DNA of 64,000 nucleotides from HIMB11 sp965657135 (GCA_965657135.1 CBFHNF010000004.1:62001-126000); one strand, 5' to 3'; counted from the first letter of the stretch, positions 8,406 to 18,667 are shown. Numbers and translations: made by a program. Notes: generated by a model not told the origin, from the letters alone.

Positions 8406-9709
8406 AGTACAAATCGGCTTAGATCTGCATCTTGGCTGAGTTCACCGATATTTTTTTGAACGAACGCGTGATCAACGATAAACACCTGCCCTGATTTATC
8501 AGGGGCAGAAAATGATAGTTCTTCAAAAATGCGCTCCATTACTGTGTACAAACGCCGTGCGCCAATATTTTCTATGCTTTGGTTAACGTTGGCTGCCAGT
8601 TTGGCAATTTCTCGTATCCCTGATTCATCAAAATCTACTGTTACACCCTCTGTTGCCATAAGGGACGAGTATTGGCGTGTTAATGCATTATCAGTTTCAG
8701 TTAATATCCGAATAAAGTCATCTTCGGTAAGTGGACGCAACTCAACACGAATTGGCAATCTACCTTGTAATTCTGGTAATAAATCCGAGGGTTTGGCGAC
8801 ATGGAACGCACCCGAAGCAATGAACAAAATATGGTCTGTTTTGACGGGCCCGTGTTTAGTGCTGACTGTTGTTCCTTCGATCAACGGTAATAGATCGCGT
8901 TGAACACCCTCTCGACTAACGTCTGCACCTCGCGCATCTGCGCGCGCGCAAACTTTATCGATTTCATCTAAGAATACGATTCCATTTTCTTGAACTGCTT
9001 CTAATGCGATGCGTGTAACGGCCTCATCATCCAATAATTTGTCAGCTTCTTCACCCATGAGTATGTCATGGCTTTCCGCGACAGTCATTTTACGTTTTAC
9101 TGTACGGTTTCCAAATGCTTTGCCAAATATGTCACCAATATTCATCATGCCCATCTGGGAACCTGGTTGACCCGGAATATCAAACATCGGCATTGGGTTT
9201 GTAGATTCAGAAATCTCGATTTCGATCTCCTGATTATCTAATTCACCATCTAATAATTTTCGACGGAACATATCACGTGTCGCTTCACGGGCATCTGGAC
9301 CAGCAATCACATCAATAACGCGCTCTTGCGCTTGTTTTAATGCATTTGCTTTTACATCTTCGCGCATCTGAATGCGCGTTGAATTTATAGCTGAATCTAC
9401 CAAATCGCGAATGATCTGTTCCACATCGCGACCAACATATCCAACTTCGGTGAATTTTGTTGCCTCGACCTTGATAAAAGGTGCTTTGGCAAGCTTTGCC
9501 AAGCGTCTACTGATTTCAGTCTTACCTACGCCAGTTGGTCCAATCATCAGGATATTCTTGGGATAAACTTCATCCTGAAGATCGTTAGGCAACTGTTTTC
9601 GCCGCCAACGCGATCGCAATGCGACCGATACCGCGCGTTTGGCATCATTTTGACCAATAATAAAGCGATCAAGCTCTGAAACGATTTCTCTTGGGGTAAG
9701 GTCAGTCAT
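8402..9709 (-). CDS. hslU: HslUV protease, ATPase/unfoldase subunit
   Basis: AAA+ unfoldase that feeds proteins into the HslV proteolytic core. 435 residues from the ATG at 9709. The N-terminus MTDLTPREIVSELDRFIIGQ is the family standard, which decides the start over an upstream in-frame TTG at 9724. Walker A GPTGVGKT is at residues 57-64, Walker B is in IVFLDEIDKV, and the C-terminal tail LSRFVL, which docks into HslV, is intact. The central I-domain is present. The ATG lies 1 nt after the hslV stop, so the two are co-translated. Confidence 0.97.
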   Translation of the reverse strand: MTDLTPREIVSELDRFIIGQNDAKRAVSVALRSRWRRKQLPNDLQDEVYPKNILMIGPTGVGKTEISRRLAKLAKAPFIKVEATKFTEVGYVGRDVEQIIRDLVDSAINSTRIQMREDVKANALKQAQERVIDVIAGPDAREATRDMFRRKLLDGELDNQEIEIEISESTNPMPMFDIPGQPGSQMGMMNIGDIFGKAFGNRTVKRKMTVAESHDILMGEEADKLLDDEAVTRIALEAVQENGIVFLDEIDKVCARADARGADVSREGVQRDLLPLIEGTTVSTKHGPVKTDHILFIASGAFHVAKPSDLLPELQGRLPIRVELRPLTEDDFIRILTETDNALTRQYSSLMATEGVTVDFDESGIREIAKLAANVNQSIENIGARRLYTVMERIFEELSFSAPDKSGQVFIVDHAFVQKNIGELSQDADLSRFVL

Positions 9710-9710
9710 A

Positions 9711-10262
9711 TCAAAGGCTTTCAACAGTTAGATTGCCGTTCGTGTAAACGCAAATTTCAGCAGCGATCGCCATCGCTTTGGTTGCAACTGTGTAGGCATC
9801 CATCTCGCTATCCATCATCGCACGGGCCGCGGCTAATGCATAATTGCCGCCTGATCCAATCGCTGCGATATCATGTTCTGGTTCTAAGACATCGCCTGCA
9901 CCTGTAATGATAAGTAGCAAATCACCATCAGTAACAATCAGCATCGCCTCAAGTTTCTGAAGATATTTATCGGTGCGCCAGTCCTTTGCCAATTCAACTG
10001 ACGCGCGCGCGAGTTGCCCGGGGCTTGCCTCTAGCTTGGCTTCCAACCGTTCGAGTAATGTAAATGCATCAGCCGTTGAACCGGCGAACCCAGCAACCAC
10101 ATCATGACCACCAGGGGATAATTTTCTTACCTTGCGCGCGGAACCTTTTATCACAGTTTGTCCAAGGCTGACTTGACCATCCCCAGCGATGACCACCTTG
10201 CCATTCTTTTTTACGCCGACAATCGTCGTGCCATGCCATCCAGGAAATTCATTTTTGTCCAA
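9711..10262 (-). CDS. hslV: HslUV protease, peptidase subunit
   Basis: Proteasome-beta-like threonine protease, 183 residues. The catalytic threonine is the first T of TTIVGVKK (residue 12), exposed after removal of an 11-residue propeptide ending in WHG; longer propeptides are common in alphaproteobacterial HslV. The GDGQVSLGQTVIK block and AGFAGSTADAFTLLERLE are typical. The only usable start is a TTG at 10262: an in-frame stop lies six codons upstream and no ATG occurs before the catalytic site. A weak AAAGAG ribosome-binding site precedes it. Confidence 0.96.
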   Translation of the reverse strand: MDKNEFPGWHGTTIVGVKKNGKVVIAGDGQVSLGQTVIKGSARKVRKLSPGGHDVVAGFAGSTADAFTLLERLEAKLEASPGQLARASVELAKDWRTDKYLQKLEAMLIVTDGDLLLIITGAGDVLEPEHDIAAIGSGGNYALAAARAMMDSEMDAYTVATKAMAIAAEICVYTNGNLTVESL

Positions 10263-10352
10263 GGAACACTCTTTAGTCTAGGTAGGGGGTACAGAGGCAA
10301 TTTTTTATCGCCCCTGTAATCTTGTGATATTTTTTCAGCTTTTTTTGGCTGA

Positions 10353-10673
10353 TTAGATAGAATCTTCTATCCATTTTTGTAGTGCGGCCTTTGGCGCCGC
10401 ACCCGCGCGATTTGAAATCACTTCACCATCTTTAAAGATAAACAGTGCCGGAATTCCCCGAACGCCCATTGACATCGCTGCGTTTTGATTGGCGTCAACG
10501 TCAACTTTGGCAACCTTGATTTTACCAGCCATCTCATCGGAAAGCTCTTCTAGAATTGGACCGATTTGTTTACAAGGGCCACACCATTCAGCCCAAAAAT
10601 CTACAACGACCGGGACATCTGAATTGCGTACCTCTTCATCGAAGCTCGCGTCTGTTACTGCAACTGTTGCCAT
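10353..10673 (-). CDS. trxA: Thioredoxin
   Basis: A 106-residue cytosolic disulfide reductant, with the active site WCGPC at residues 30-34 and the cis-proline loop RGIPALFIF. It donates electrons to ribonucleotide reductase, PAPS reductase, peroxiredoxins and others after reduction by thioredoxin reductase. The ATG at 10673 is chosen because GGAGAAG lies 6 nt upstream; an in-frame start six codons earlier would add unrelated residues. It lies 54 nt downstream of addA in the same direction, a common alphaproteobacterial order. Confidence 0.96.
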   Translation of the reverse strand: MATVAVTDASFDEEVRNSDVPVVVDFWAEWCGPCKQIGPILEELSDEMAGKIKVAKVDVDANQNAAMSMGVRGIPALFIFKDGEVISNRAGAAPKAALQKWIEDSI

Positions 10674-10727
10674 TTGGCTTCTCCTAAACATTAATTAATC
10701 AAGAAGTATGCAAGTGACGTTCAAACG

Positions 10728-13700
10728 TCAAGATTTGCGAAGATTAGTTTTCGCTTCCACAAGCATGTGGGGAGGGATTTCCATATATCTTGGTACTTTG
10801 GTCCACAATATTCCGCTGACAATATCATGATTTGGATACAACTGCGCGATTGCATGTTGATAGATCACCATTTGGTTTAAAATGCCCACCGGAATTTGTT
10901 GGACATTTTCTGGAACCGTACGGTTTGTTTTGAAATCGATAATATAAACCGTCTGATCCTGAATGATCAATCGATCGATAATCCCGTGAAAGCCGTTGCT
11001 TGAATGTCCTGCAAGCGTAGTAACAAAGGGTACCTCTGAAAGAGATGCTGCCTGAAATATCCAGTTGAGAGAGGGGGTGCGCAGAACTGTAAAGGCCGTG
11101 TCTAACGCTTCTTGCGCGAATGTATCTGGCAAATCGCCATCAAGTGTTTGATGTAAATTATGTGCGATCTGTGACCAACTCCCTGCGTCATGATGGGGCA
11201 AATTTTCCAATAGTAAATGGACATACGTTCCAAAACGCATCGCGGTTTCGCTGTCCCAATTTAAGTCACTCGCAAGCGCTTTTGCCCCAGGCAAATCAGA
11301 CGGGGATTGCATAACAGCGCGAACTTCGGGGCTTTGAATAGTTCGATGCAACCAAGTAGGAAACTCAATCACTGCAGATGGATTAATATCAGTGTCTATT
11401 CTTGAAGCTTCAGGCCATTTACCAGCCTCCAGCCGCATTCCTTCACCCAAGGGAGTCAAAATGGATTTTGCACCTGCAGCCCGAATTCCGTCTGAAATTT
11501 GAGTATGCCAGCAGTCTGAGCCATCCTGTACCTTGCCGGCTCCGGCCACGATGAGCCATTTTTCCGCGCGGGTCATCGCAACATACAAAAGGCGATTGCG
11601 CTCTTCCTTATCCTTTTCAGCACGCGCCTGATACAAATCTGCGCAGGCTATTGGACGATTGTTTTTTGTCCCACTCCAAACCACGAATTCATCTGTTTCA
11701 AAAAAGTGACCACGCACATCCGTTCGTTTGTCTACGGTATCTGGCAAAATGACGATTGGTGCCTCTAAACCCTTTGATCCGTGAACAGTCATTACACGCA
11801 CTTGATTTTGTGCGCTGTCCATCTGACGCTTAATTTCTATATCTCTGTCGCTGATCCATGCGATGAACCCGACCAAACTAGGAACATTTGACGTTTCATA
11901 TTCAAGAGCCACAGATAGAAGTGAGTCGATGCCATCCTTCGCTTCTGGGCCGAGGCGCGCGAGTAGTTTTTCGCGACCTTTGTGTTTTGTTAAAATACGC
12001 TCAAGCAAGTCGAAGGGGCGCAGAACGTCAACCCGATTTCGCAAATCTTCCAGAATATTTAATTCGTCTTGGTATTTCTCTCGATTTATGCGCATCGCTT
12101 CAAACAGATGCTTGTTTTCCCGATAATGGGCCAATTCAAACAAACGTTGATCGTTCCAGCCAAAAAGCGGAGATTTAAGGACACTCGCTAATGCAAGGCT
12201 GTCTTCAGGCAGGCTCAGAAATTCAAGAACTGCAATTAAATCTTTGACGGCCATTTCCGACAACAGCCGTAAGCGATCTGCGCCAGCAATTGGGATTTTG
12301 AGATTTTTGCAGGCACGGATAATCTCATGAAACAAATCTTTGCGGTTCTGAACAAGGATTAGGAAATCTCGGGGCTCAATTTTTCGTCCGGTCCATTCGT
12401 TATCTTCACGATTGTCAGGTATAACTGCTCCCGAATTTAGCAAATTAGAGATTTCCGACGCGATTTTTTGTGCCAAGAACCCAGTCTCACTAGAGCGGCC
12501 TATTATATCGACAGGATCCTCCCAATTACCTTCGTCTTCTGCTTCACTTGGTGGTATTATGGGCCAGATATCCACTCGTCCTGGCAAATCTAAATGGAAC
12601 GCTTTATGGGTTGTCTGTTCAGTAAAACCAGCCTTTTGGGAATTTAGAAAAACGTCATCGACAGCCCTTAAAATGGCGGGTGAAGACCGAAATGAAAATT
12701 CCAATGCTGTAGATTGAAATGACTGTTTCGTTGCCGCTAATCTTTCTGCGAATTCTGCTAGCATTCGGTCAAATTCTGTGGGATCGGCACCTTGAAAAGA
12801 ATAAATAGACTGCTTTTTATCACCCACCACAAATATAGTGCGATTTATGTCGCGGGCGCCCGTTCCACTCGTGAACTCTTCTGCCAATTTCTCGATTACT
12901 GCCCATTGGGTTGGACTCGTGTCTTGTGCCTCATCCACCAAAATGTGGTCAATTCCACCGTCGAGCCGGAATAAAACCCATTCGGCAACTTCGGATATCG
13001 AAAGGAGATCTCGTGTTTTTAAGATGAGATCTTCAAAATCAAGCCAACCGCGTATTTGTTTTTCATCTTCATACAGATCAATAAACCGACATCCAAATTT
13101 CGATAAAAGGAGGCTGTGATTTTTTGTCTTAATTGCGTTCTCGAAATGCTTAAATTCGTGAACTCGAAGCATCAGAGCATTCAATGAATCCATAAACGGT
13201 GCCAAGGCTCCCTCGCGAAGTGCTTTGGTGCCAATTTTATCTATTTTTGGGTCGAATGGAGGTGTAGATTTGAGAAAAACAGTCTCTAATATGTGAAAAT
13301 TATTTAATTCTAACGCGTTGAAGTCAAGAAGAGTCTCTGCAATTTTTGAAGCAGACACACCACCATTTTCTAAAATTGGCAAAATATCTTGGACCAGCTT
13401 CAGGTCATTTTCGTCAAAAGATTTCTCAAACAGGTCTTCGATCGAATTCGTATCGGGTGCATTCAAAAATATTGATATCTGATCGGCGTTTATCGGTGTT
13501 CTAAAGCTTGTTTTCGCAGAAACAATCTCGGGAATAAGTGAATCGAATGAGGCTTCACTTACTATGCGATTCATATCCTGCAACAGAATGCGATCTTCCT
13601 GCCGCATACACATTCTGTCCAGAACAAGCTTGGAAATTTCGTCCCTAGCCAATTCGTCAATTTCCCTAAAATCAGGGGAAACCCCCGCCTCGAGCGGAAA

Positions 13701-14093
13701 GCGACGTAGGAGCGATGAACAAAAGGAGTGGATTGTTTGAATTTTCAGACCTCCAGGTGCTTCGATTGCACGCGCAAACAATGTTCTAGCATGTGAAAGT
13801 TCGGACTCTGAATAAGCCCTGTGGTCGGTGATTTCTGCAAGCGATTGTGTCAAACTTTCGTTGTCTAACATTGACCATTGGCCTAGTCGTTTGAACAGCC
13901 GGTTTTGCATTTCGGCCGCCGCTGCCTTTGTATACGTCAAACACAAAATGTGTTCAGGCGCGACGCCCTCTAGTAGCAATCGGGCAACCCGATCAGTTAG
14001 AACGCGCGTTTTGCCAGAACCTGCATTTGCCGAAAGCCAAGTCGAGGTATCGGGGCGCGCTGCATTTATTTGTGCTCTGGTTGCATCATTCAT
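10728..14093 (-). CDS. addA: Double-strand break repair helicase-nuclease AddA
   Basis: Large subunit (1121 residues) of the AddAB end-resection enzyme that prepares broken DNA for RecA. UvrD-type helicase motifs are present: Walker A ANAGSGKT at residues 22-29, motif II ILVDEAQDTSPTQW, motif III VVGDKKQSIYSFQGADP, and MTVHGSKGLEAPIVILPD (motif V region). The C-terminal RecB-like nuclease shows DRLIIQD...IIDFKTN, containing the catalytic Asp and Lys. It overlaps addB by 4 nt, consistent with translational coupling. Confidence 0.96.
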   Translation of the reverse strand: MNDATRAQINAARPDTSTWLSANAGSGKTRVLTDRVARLLLEGVAPEHILCLTYTKAAAAEMQNRLFKRLGQWSMLDNESLTQSLAEITDHRAYSESELSHARTLFARAIEAPGGLKIQTIHSFCSSLLRRFPLEAGVSPDFREIDELARDEISKLVLDRMCMRQEDRILLQDMNRIVSEASFDSLIPEIVSAKTSFRTPINADQISIFLNAPDTNSIEDLFEKSFDENDLKLVQDILPILENGGVSASKIAETLLDFNALELNNFHILETVFLKSTPPFDPKIDKIGTKALREGALAPFMDSLNALMLRVHEFKHFENAIKTKNHSLLLSKFGCRFIDLYEDEKQIRGWLDFEDLILKTRDLLSISEVAEWVLFRLDGGIDHILVDEAQDTSPTQWAVIEKLAEEFTSGTGARDINRTIFVVGDKKQSIYSFQGADPTEFDRMLAEFAERLAATKQSFQSTALEFSFRSSPAILRAVDDVFLNSQKAGFTEQTTHKAFHLDLPGRVDIWPIIPPSEAEDEGNWEDPVDIIGRSSETGFLAQKIASEISNLLNSGAVIPDNREDNEWTGRKIEPRDFLILVQNRKDLFHEIIRACKNLKIPIAGADRLRLLSEMAVKDLIAVLEFLSLPEDSLALASVLKSPLFGWNDQRLFELAHYRENKHLFEAMRINREKYQDELNILEDLRNRVDVLRPFDLLERILTKHKGREKLLARLGPEAKDGIDSLLSVALEYETSNVPSLVGFIAWISDRDIEIKRQMDSAQNQVRVMTVHGSKGLEAPIVILPDTVDKRTDVRGHFFETDEFVVWSGTKNNRPIACADLYQARAEKDKEERNRLLYVAMTRAEKWLIVAGAGKVQDGSDCWHTQISDGIRAAGAKSILTPLGEGMRLEAGKWPEASRIDTDINPSAVIEFPTWLHRTIQSPEVRAVMQSPSDLPGAKALASDLNWDSETAMRFGTYVHLLLENLPHHDAGSWSQIAHNLHQTLDGDLPDTFAQEALDTAFTVLRTPSLNWIFQAASLSEVPFVTTLAGHSSNGFHGIIDRLIIQDQTVYIIDFKTNRTVPENVQQIPVGILNQMVIYQHAIAQLYPNHDIVSGILWTKVPRYMEIPPHMLVEAKTNLRKS

Positions 14094-17035
14094 TGAAATC
14101 GCTCCTTCTTCGGAGGGTGCGATTTATCCCATTCGCCAAAACGGGATAAGTGATCATAATCAGAAAAATCGCTGGATTTGAACAATGCGCGCCGTGCGGT
14201 ATATCCTTGGTCTTGATCTGAGTAACTGGAAATAAGGTGTCGCAACTTTGTATTAGCTTGTTCCAAACTCTCTTTTTCAATTGGTATTTGTACGACTTTT
14301 GCGGGTGTGCCGAGACCGATAAATTGTGCATCAAACACTGTATTAGGTTCTATATTTTGAAACCCTACATTCTCTGCTATAATAGAAAGCATGTATAGCT
14401 GCTTGTCGAAAAACAGCTGCTGCTTTTCTGTTGGTGCGGTTCCAGTTTTGTAATCGTAAATCACAAGAGACCCATCGCGACGTTGATCAATTCGATCCGC
14501 AATGGCACGTAGTGTAAATTGCAGATCCGTGATTTCAAATTTACCGACTGCTTCAAACCCCACAGGCTCTGCAACCAGTCGCCGTTTGATTTCGTCTTTG
14601 ATTAACCAATCAACGACTTGTTCCAATCGATTTCGCCAAAAGATTTGAGTCACGGGCCATGGCACGGTTTCACGAAGTGTGTCATCTAACACGGTCATGA
14701 AGGCATTTTTTCTTTCAGCAGGAGAAATTGCCTCCCAATTTCGGAAATATGTTTCCAACACTTGGTGCACCACAGTGCCGCGCATACGTGCATCAGGAAG
14801 TGCATTAAGTGGATTTAGCCGTCGTAATTTCAAAATATGTTTAGCATATATGGAATAAGGATCCCGAATTAGAGTTCTAATATCCGTAACAGCCATGGAT
14901 TTTGGACGCGCGTGCACAGGCGGACAAGGCGCTGGTCGTGGCGCAGAACCTGAAACCATCGTAGGATCGAACCCATCAATACTTTCGGCGAACTCCAACC
15001 AAACACGTCCTCGCGCCCTCATATTTTCAAGCGCGACCTGACCACTTTTATCAGGGATCCCGTTTAACAAATTCATCAGCCGGTTTATCCAGCGTGAAGG
15101 CACGGTTTCGGCGTCGTCGGATCGTATTGATCGCGTAATCCATACATTTTCTTGGCAAACAAGCTGTTGATAGTCATGAGCCGACAAACCGATTTTACGT
15201 TCCGGGACCCGCAATCCCACATCTTTACGCATTTGGCGATTTAACCATGGATCACTATCGCCGGTTTCTGGCCAAATCCCCTCGTTAAGGCCTGCAAGAA
15301 TATAGAAATCTGCGCCTTGGACCCGGGCTTCCAGCGTCCCCCATATGAGCACCCGCGGATGTGTTTGAATGGTTTCACGAAGCGAAGCAGAACTCAACAA
15401 ACCATTCAAAATGCCTATATAGTCAATAAATTCGCAGTCCAGAGAGGTTTCTGTGGTCTCGCGTAAATTTTTGATAAGTTCAAAGATTGGTTTACCTGAT
15501 TGTGTCGCCCAAAGGCTGGCATCTTCTGCGCATAGAGCATTACAGCCCATTGCGATCTGCTCGGTCAAAATGACGTGATGATGAAGCCATGATGCGAAAT
15601 TTTGCGTTCTGGTTTCTTGCAGGCTAAGGAAAGATTTCGAAAACCAATGAACCCATTCTGATGTCATTTCGTTGGTTTGGCGTTCCGCCCATTTCTCAAG
15701 CACGCTGGGCAATAGTGAAACGATGCCATTTTTTCGCAAATAAAGCTCAAGCTCGCGAGTAAGCAACAGATGATCGCCGCGTTGTTGTCCAGCGTGACAC
15801 ATTGGATGCTTAAGAATGGCAAAAATTTGCGAGATTTTAATCTCGCTTGACACGAGTGCAGCGGTTTCTCGAATAAACCGACCAACTGGAGTGAGTGATA
15901 AAGGCACGCCTGCACTATCGTCTGGCGTGATGTCCCATCTGGACATAATTGATGAAACATACCTGGAAATTTCGCGATCTGGAGTAATCAAGGTTGCTGT
16001 TTCACCGCTATCAACGGCTTGACGCAATCGTAGCGCAATTGCAAGGGCCTCCTGCCTTTTAGAAGTTGCCTCGATGAGCGTGATGCCAGCGGTCGCATCA
16101 GGTAAATTTTTCAGACCGGGACCCTCTTTCATCCAGCTATCGGTGACCGGAGCAGGACGCAAACTTAGCGATATAAGTGCTGAACGGTCCATGTTTGTCA
16201 CTGAATTTGACCAACTGGCTAAATTCGTTGGATGTCCTCCACACGATTGTATAACTTTTGCCAGACGGAACTGTGGATGATCTTCATTCGCCCGATCAGA
16301 TAACAGATGCCACCACATCGATGGCGGCGCATCAAAATCAAAACCTGGCAAAACGATATTACCATTCGGAAGTTCAGATACTGATTTCATCAGGTCAAGA
16401 GCTGGCTTTCGTGATCCGGTGGAACCGAGTAGATAAACAGGCTCTAACATGGGTAATTTAGACCATATGTCGCCTATAGCTCGGACTTGGTTTGATAATT
16501 TACTGGATGCAATTTGTCCTTCGTGATGATCCAAGTATTGGAATACGATCTTCAAAAATTCGAGTGTGTTTTGCCAATGACCTGACTGATCTTGTACGTT
16601 CAGATTCATAATGGCATCTGCGCTGATATTCTCTTCTGCAATTTCATTAACCAGATCTTGTAGACTGTCTGACAGCGCAAATAATGAGGTTTTTGGAGCG
16701 AAATGAGGTTGTGCGTTTAGTAGTTTAGAAACCAGCCGAATTAGTTCGAACTTTTCTGCCATGGTGTTGGCGTCGAACGACGTTAAATCACCCCTCATTA
16801 AATCCGTTAGATCGCTGATCAGATGCAATCGCGGCAACAGCATGCATCCTTGATCGGCAAAAATATTCGTCAATCGTGTTCGCATGCGACTGGTATTTAC
16901 GATGATGTTTATCCGAGCAATTTCGTGAGGTGGTTTGTCTTTATATTTTTCAAGCAACCCAAGAACAAATTCGCGTGGGTAATCGGATCCAAGCGGAATT
17001 CCAAAAATATGATTTTTTATTTCATCTGATGTCAT
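14090..17035 (-). CDS. addB: Double-strand break repair protein AddB
   Basis: Partner of AddA, 981 residues from the ATG at 17035 (MTSDEIKNHIFGIPLG). The C-terminal nuclease is evident from DRIDQRRDGSLVIYDYKTG. Unlike the B. subtilis protein, there is no N-terminal Walker A and no cluster of cysteines after the nuclease motif, so the iron-sulfur cluster is apparently absent. This fits the alphaproteobacterial AddB type, as does the near-terminal DYDHLSRFGEWD. The start overlaps the end of murU by 14 nt; a longer start at 17083 would overlap murU by 62 nt and is less likely. Confidence 0.94.
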   Translation of the reverse strand: MTSDEIKNHIFGIPLGSDYPREFVLGLLEKYKDKPPHEIARINIIVNTSRMRTRLTNIFADQGCMLLPRLHLISDLTDLMRGDLTSFDANTMAEKFELIRLVSKLLNAQPHFAPKTSLFALSDSLQDLVNEIAEENISADAIMNLNVQDQSGHWQNTLEFLKIVFQYLDHHEGQIASSKLSNQVRAIGDIWSKLPMLEPVYLLGSTGSRKPALDLMKSVSELPNGNIVLPGFDFDAPPSMWWHLLSDRANEDHPQFRLAKVIQSCGGHPTNLASWSNSVTNMDRSALISLSLRPAPVTDSWMKEGPGLKNLPDATAGITLIEATSKRQEALAIALRLRQAVDSGETATLITPDREISRYVSSIMSRWDITPDDSAGVPLSLTPVGRFIRETAALVSSEIKISQIFAILKHPMCHAGQQRGDHLLLTRELELYLRKNGIVSLLPSVLEKWAERQTNEMTSEWVHWFSKSFLSLQETRTQNFASWLHHHVILTEQIAMGCNALCAEDASLWATQSGKPIFELIKNLRETTETSLDCEFIDYIGILNGLLSSASLRETIQTHPRVLIWGTLEARVQGADFYILAGLNEGIWPETGDSDPWLNRQMRKDVGLRVPERKIGLSAHDYQQLVCQENVWITRSIRSDDAETVPSRWINRLMNLLNGIPDKSGQVALENMRARGRVWLEFAESIDGFDPTMVSGSAPRPAPCPPVHARPKSMAVTDIRTLIRDPYSIYAKHILKLRRLNPLNALPDARMRGTVVHQVLETYFRNWEAISPAERKNAFMTVLDDTLRETVPWPVTQIFWRNRLEQVVDWLIKDEIKRRLVAEPVGFEAVGKFEITDLQFTLRAIADRIDQRRDGSLVIYDYKTGTAPTEKQQLFFDKQLYMLSIIAENVGFQNIEPNTVFDAQFIGLGTPAKVVQIPIEKESLEQANTKLRHLISSYSDQDQGYTARRALFKSSDFSDYDHLSRFGEWDKSHPPKKERFQ

Positions 17036-17702
17036 TAGAAATCTTTTTTGCCTGTTCAAAAGCTCGATTGGTACCAATATCAATCCAAGGGTCTGGATAG
17101 ATTACACCTTTTGCGCGTCGCTTCTGAATTAATTCATCCCAAACTGAATTTAGCGAAAATACGGTTTCCTCAAATTGCGTCACAAAATCCGATTTTATGA
17201 TTTGGCAACTTGCATATGTGTAAAGACCGCGACGTGAAATGTAACCGTCGCTATCAATTGAAAAGTCACCTGTTTCATTTGTGCGACCTATGGCATTTTC
17301 TGGCGCAACACACAGCAAAAGCGCATCCATTTCTTCTGGTTGCCAATTTTGCCAAAGAATACTAAGCGGGTTTTTTCCGGTCCACAACGTATCGGAATTC
17401 ATTGTAAACACGGTTTCGAAACCCATTTCGCTTGAAATTCGCTTCAATCCGCCACCCGTATCCAATATTGTGCCTTTTTCCACGAATACTGACACGTCGG
17501 TATCGCGAAAGTAGTGTACAATTTTATCTGCAAGATAGTGTGCGTTGACGGATATTGACGCTGAATTCAAATGCCTTGCGTGGTTGATTGCGTGATCAAT
17601 CAGCGTGTCATTTTGTAACTTGAGGAGTGGTTTTGGTGTGTCTTGGGTCAACGTTCCCATTCGTGTTCCAAATCCAGCAGCAAATATAATTGTTGGAAAC
17701 AT
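17022..17702 (-). CDS. murU: Nucleotidyltransferase, probable N-acetylmuramate-1-phosphate uridylyltransferase
   Basis: A 226-residue nucleotidyltransferase with the N-terminal NTP-binding signature AAGFGTRMGTLTQDTPKPLL and a metal-binding aspartate in MNSDTLW. Directly downstream of an AmgK-type kinase, it fits MurU, which makes UDP-MurNAc from MurNAc-1-phosphate and so recycles cell-wall sugar while bypassing de novo synthesis. The start at 17702 overlaps the kinase stop in TGATG. A generic mannose-1-phosphate guanylyltransferase-like role is possible, but the kinase pairing argues for MurU. Confidence 0.85.
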   Translation of the reverse strand: MFPTIIFAAGFGTRMGTLTQDTPKPLLKLQNDTLIDHAINHARHLNSASISVNAHYLADKIVHYFRDTDVSVFVEKGTILDTGGGLKRISSEMGFETVFTMNSDTLWTGKNPLSILWQNWQPEEMDALLLCVAPENAIGRTNETGDFSIDSDGYISRRGLYTYASCQIIKSDFVTQFEETVFSLNSVWDELIQKRRAKGVIYPDPWIDIGTNRAFEQAKKISNDIR

Positions 17703-18667
17703 CAGGCACATCCATATTTCGTGGTTAAAGGTGTAATATACTTTCTCAGGTATGGCTGAAGGATGCTACACTCTGACGTGTCTAATGCTTCGTTTACATA
17801 CTCAAGAGTACGTGGAACGAATTTGGAATATTTGTGTTTGCCACTGTTTATCAGACGATCGAATATCCCAAGAATGCGCAAATTACGCTGAAACTTTAGA
17901 ACATTGATCCTTGGCATCAATTCAGCGACGTCCATATTCTTTTTATTCGCATAAAATGATATTAACCGGTTGCGTGTTGTGGTGTCCAAATCTCTGCGGA
18001 CGTCCCATAGTAATGACACAAGATCATAGCATGGGTCACATAGAAACGTGTCTTGAAAGTCGAGAATTCCAACGCGTTTCACTCCCACGCGGTTGGGCAT
18101 CCAAATTAGATTTTCTACGTGACAATCTCTTAAAGATAAAACGGGTCGATGTATTAACGCCGATTCGAAAGCGCGAAACACTTCGTTAACCACCTCACTA
18201 TTCCAAAAATTATCCGTTGTCACAATTTCAGGGATTTCAAAAAAAGGCGCTAACATATTCACAAGGTCAGTCGTGTTTGCGTGATGAAGTCCAAAGGTGG
18301 GTGCCTGCTGTAGTTCCACAATCATAGAGATTGCGGCCTGATATCTTTCGAATTCCAACTCAGGATTGTCATTCAAATCGTCAGCGAATGTCTTTTTACC
18401 CAAATCTTCGATCAACATAAATTTGTTGAGGCGATCAATCGAATAGATATCTGGAGCGCTTAGCCCGATTGAACGCAAGTGTTTGGATACATTGATAAAT
18501 GCGTCAAAACTATGAGTCGCTTCACGTTTAGCATCCATCAAAATGACTGTATTTTCTGTGTTAGCTATCCGAAAATAATGGCGGTTCGAGGCGTCTTGCG
18601 AGATAGGTGTCAATGTCGCATCTTTCCACCCCGCGGCTGTTATAAAGTTTTGATAGTCATTATTCAT
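17702..18667 (-). CDS. amgK: Aminoglycoside-phosphotransferase-fold sugar kinase, probable MurNAc/GlcNAc anomeric kinase
   Basis: A 321-residue APH-fold kinase. The catalytic loop is LSLRDCHVENLIW (Asp and Asn of the HxD-type loop) and the metal-binding aspartate follows in GILDFQDTFLCDPCYDLVS. AmgK phosphorylates MurNAc or GlcNAc at C1, giving the substrate of MurU. The ATG at 18667 lies inside the end of tsaE (8-nt overlap) and starts MNNDYQNFITAAGW; the longer in-frame extension would run 67 nt into tsaE. The tsaE-amgK-murU-addB-addA order is conserved in related bacteria. Confidence 0.87.
   Translation of the reverse strand: MNNDYQNFITAAGWKDATLTPISQDASNRHYFRIANTENTVILMDAKREATHSFDAFINVSKHLRSIGLSAPDIYSIDRLNKFMLIEDLGKKTFADDLNDNPELEFERYQAAISMIVELQQAPTFGLHHANTTDLVNMLAPFFEIPEIVTTDNFWNSEVVNEVFRAFESALIHRPVLSLRDCHVENLIWMPNRVGVKRVGILDFQDTFLCDPCYDLVSLLWDVRRDLDTTTRNRLISFYANKKNMDVAELMPRINVLKFQRNLRILGIFDRLINSGKHKYSKFVPRTLEYVNEALDTSECSILQPYLRKYITPLTTKYGCA

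Noticed and set aside
10333..10352. Terminator after trxA
   Set aside because: TCAGC/GCTGA with a long loop is weak and, on the trxA strand, is followed by A rather than T.
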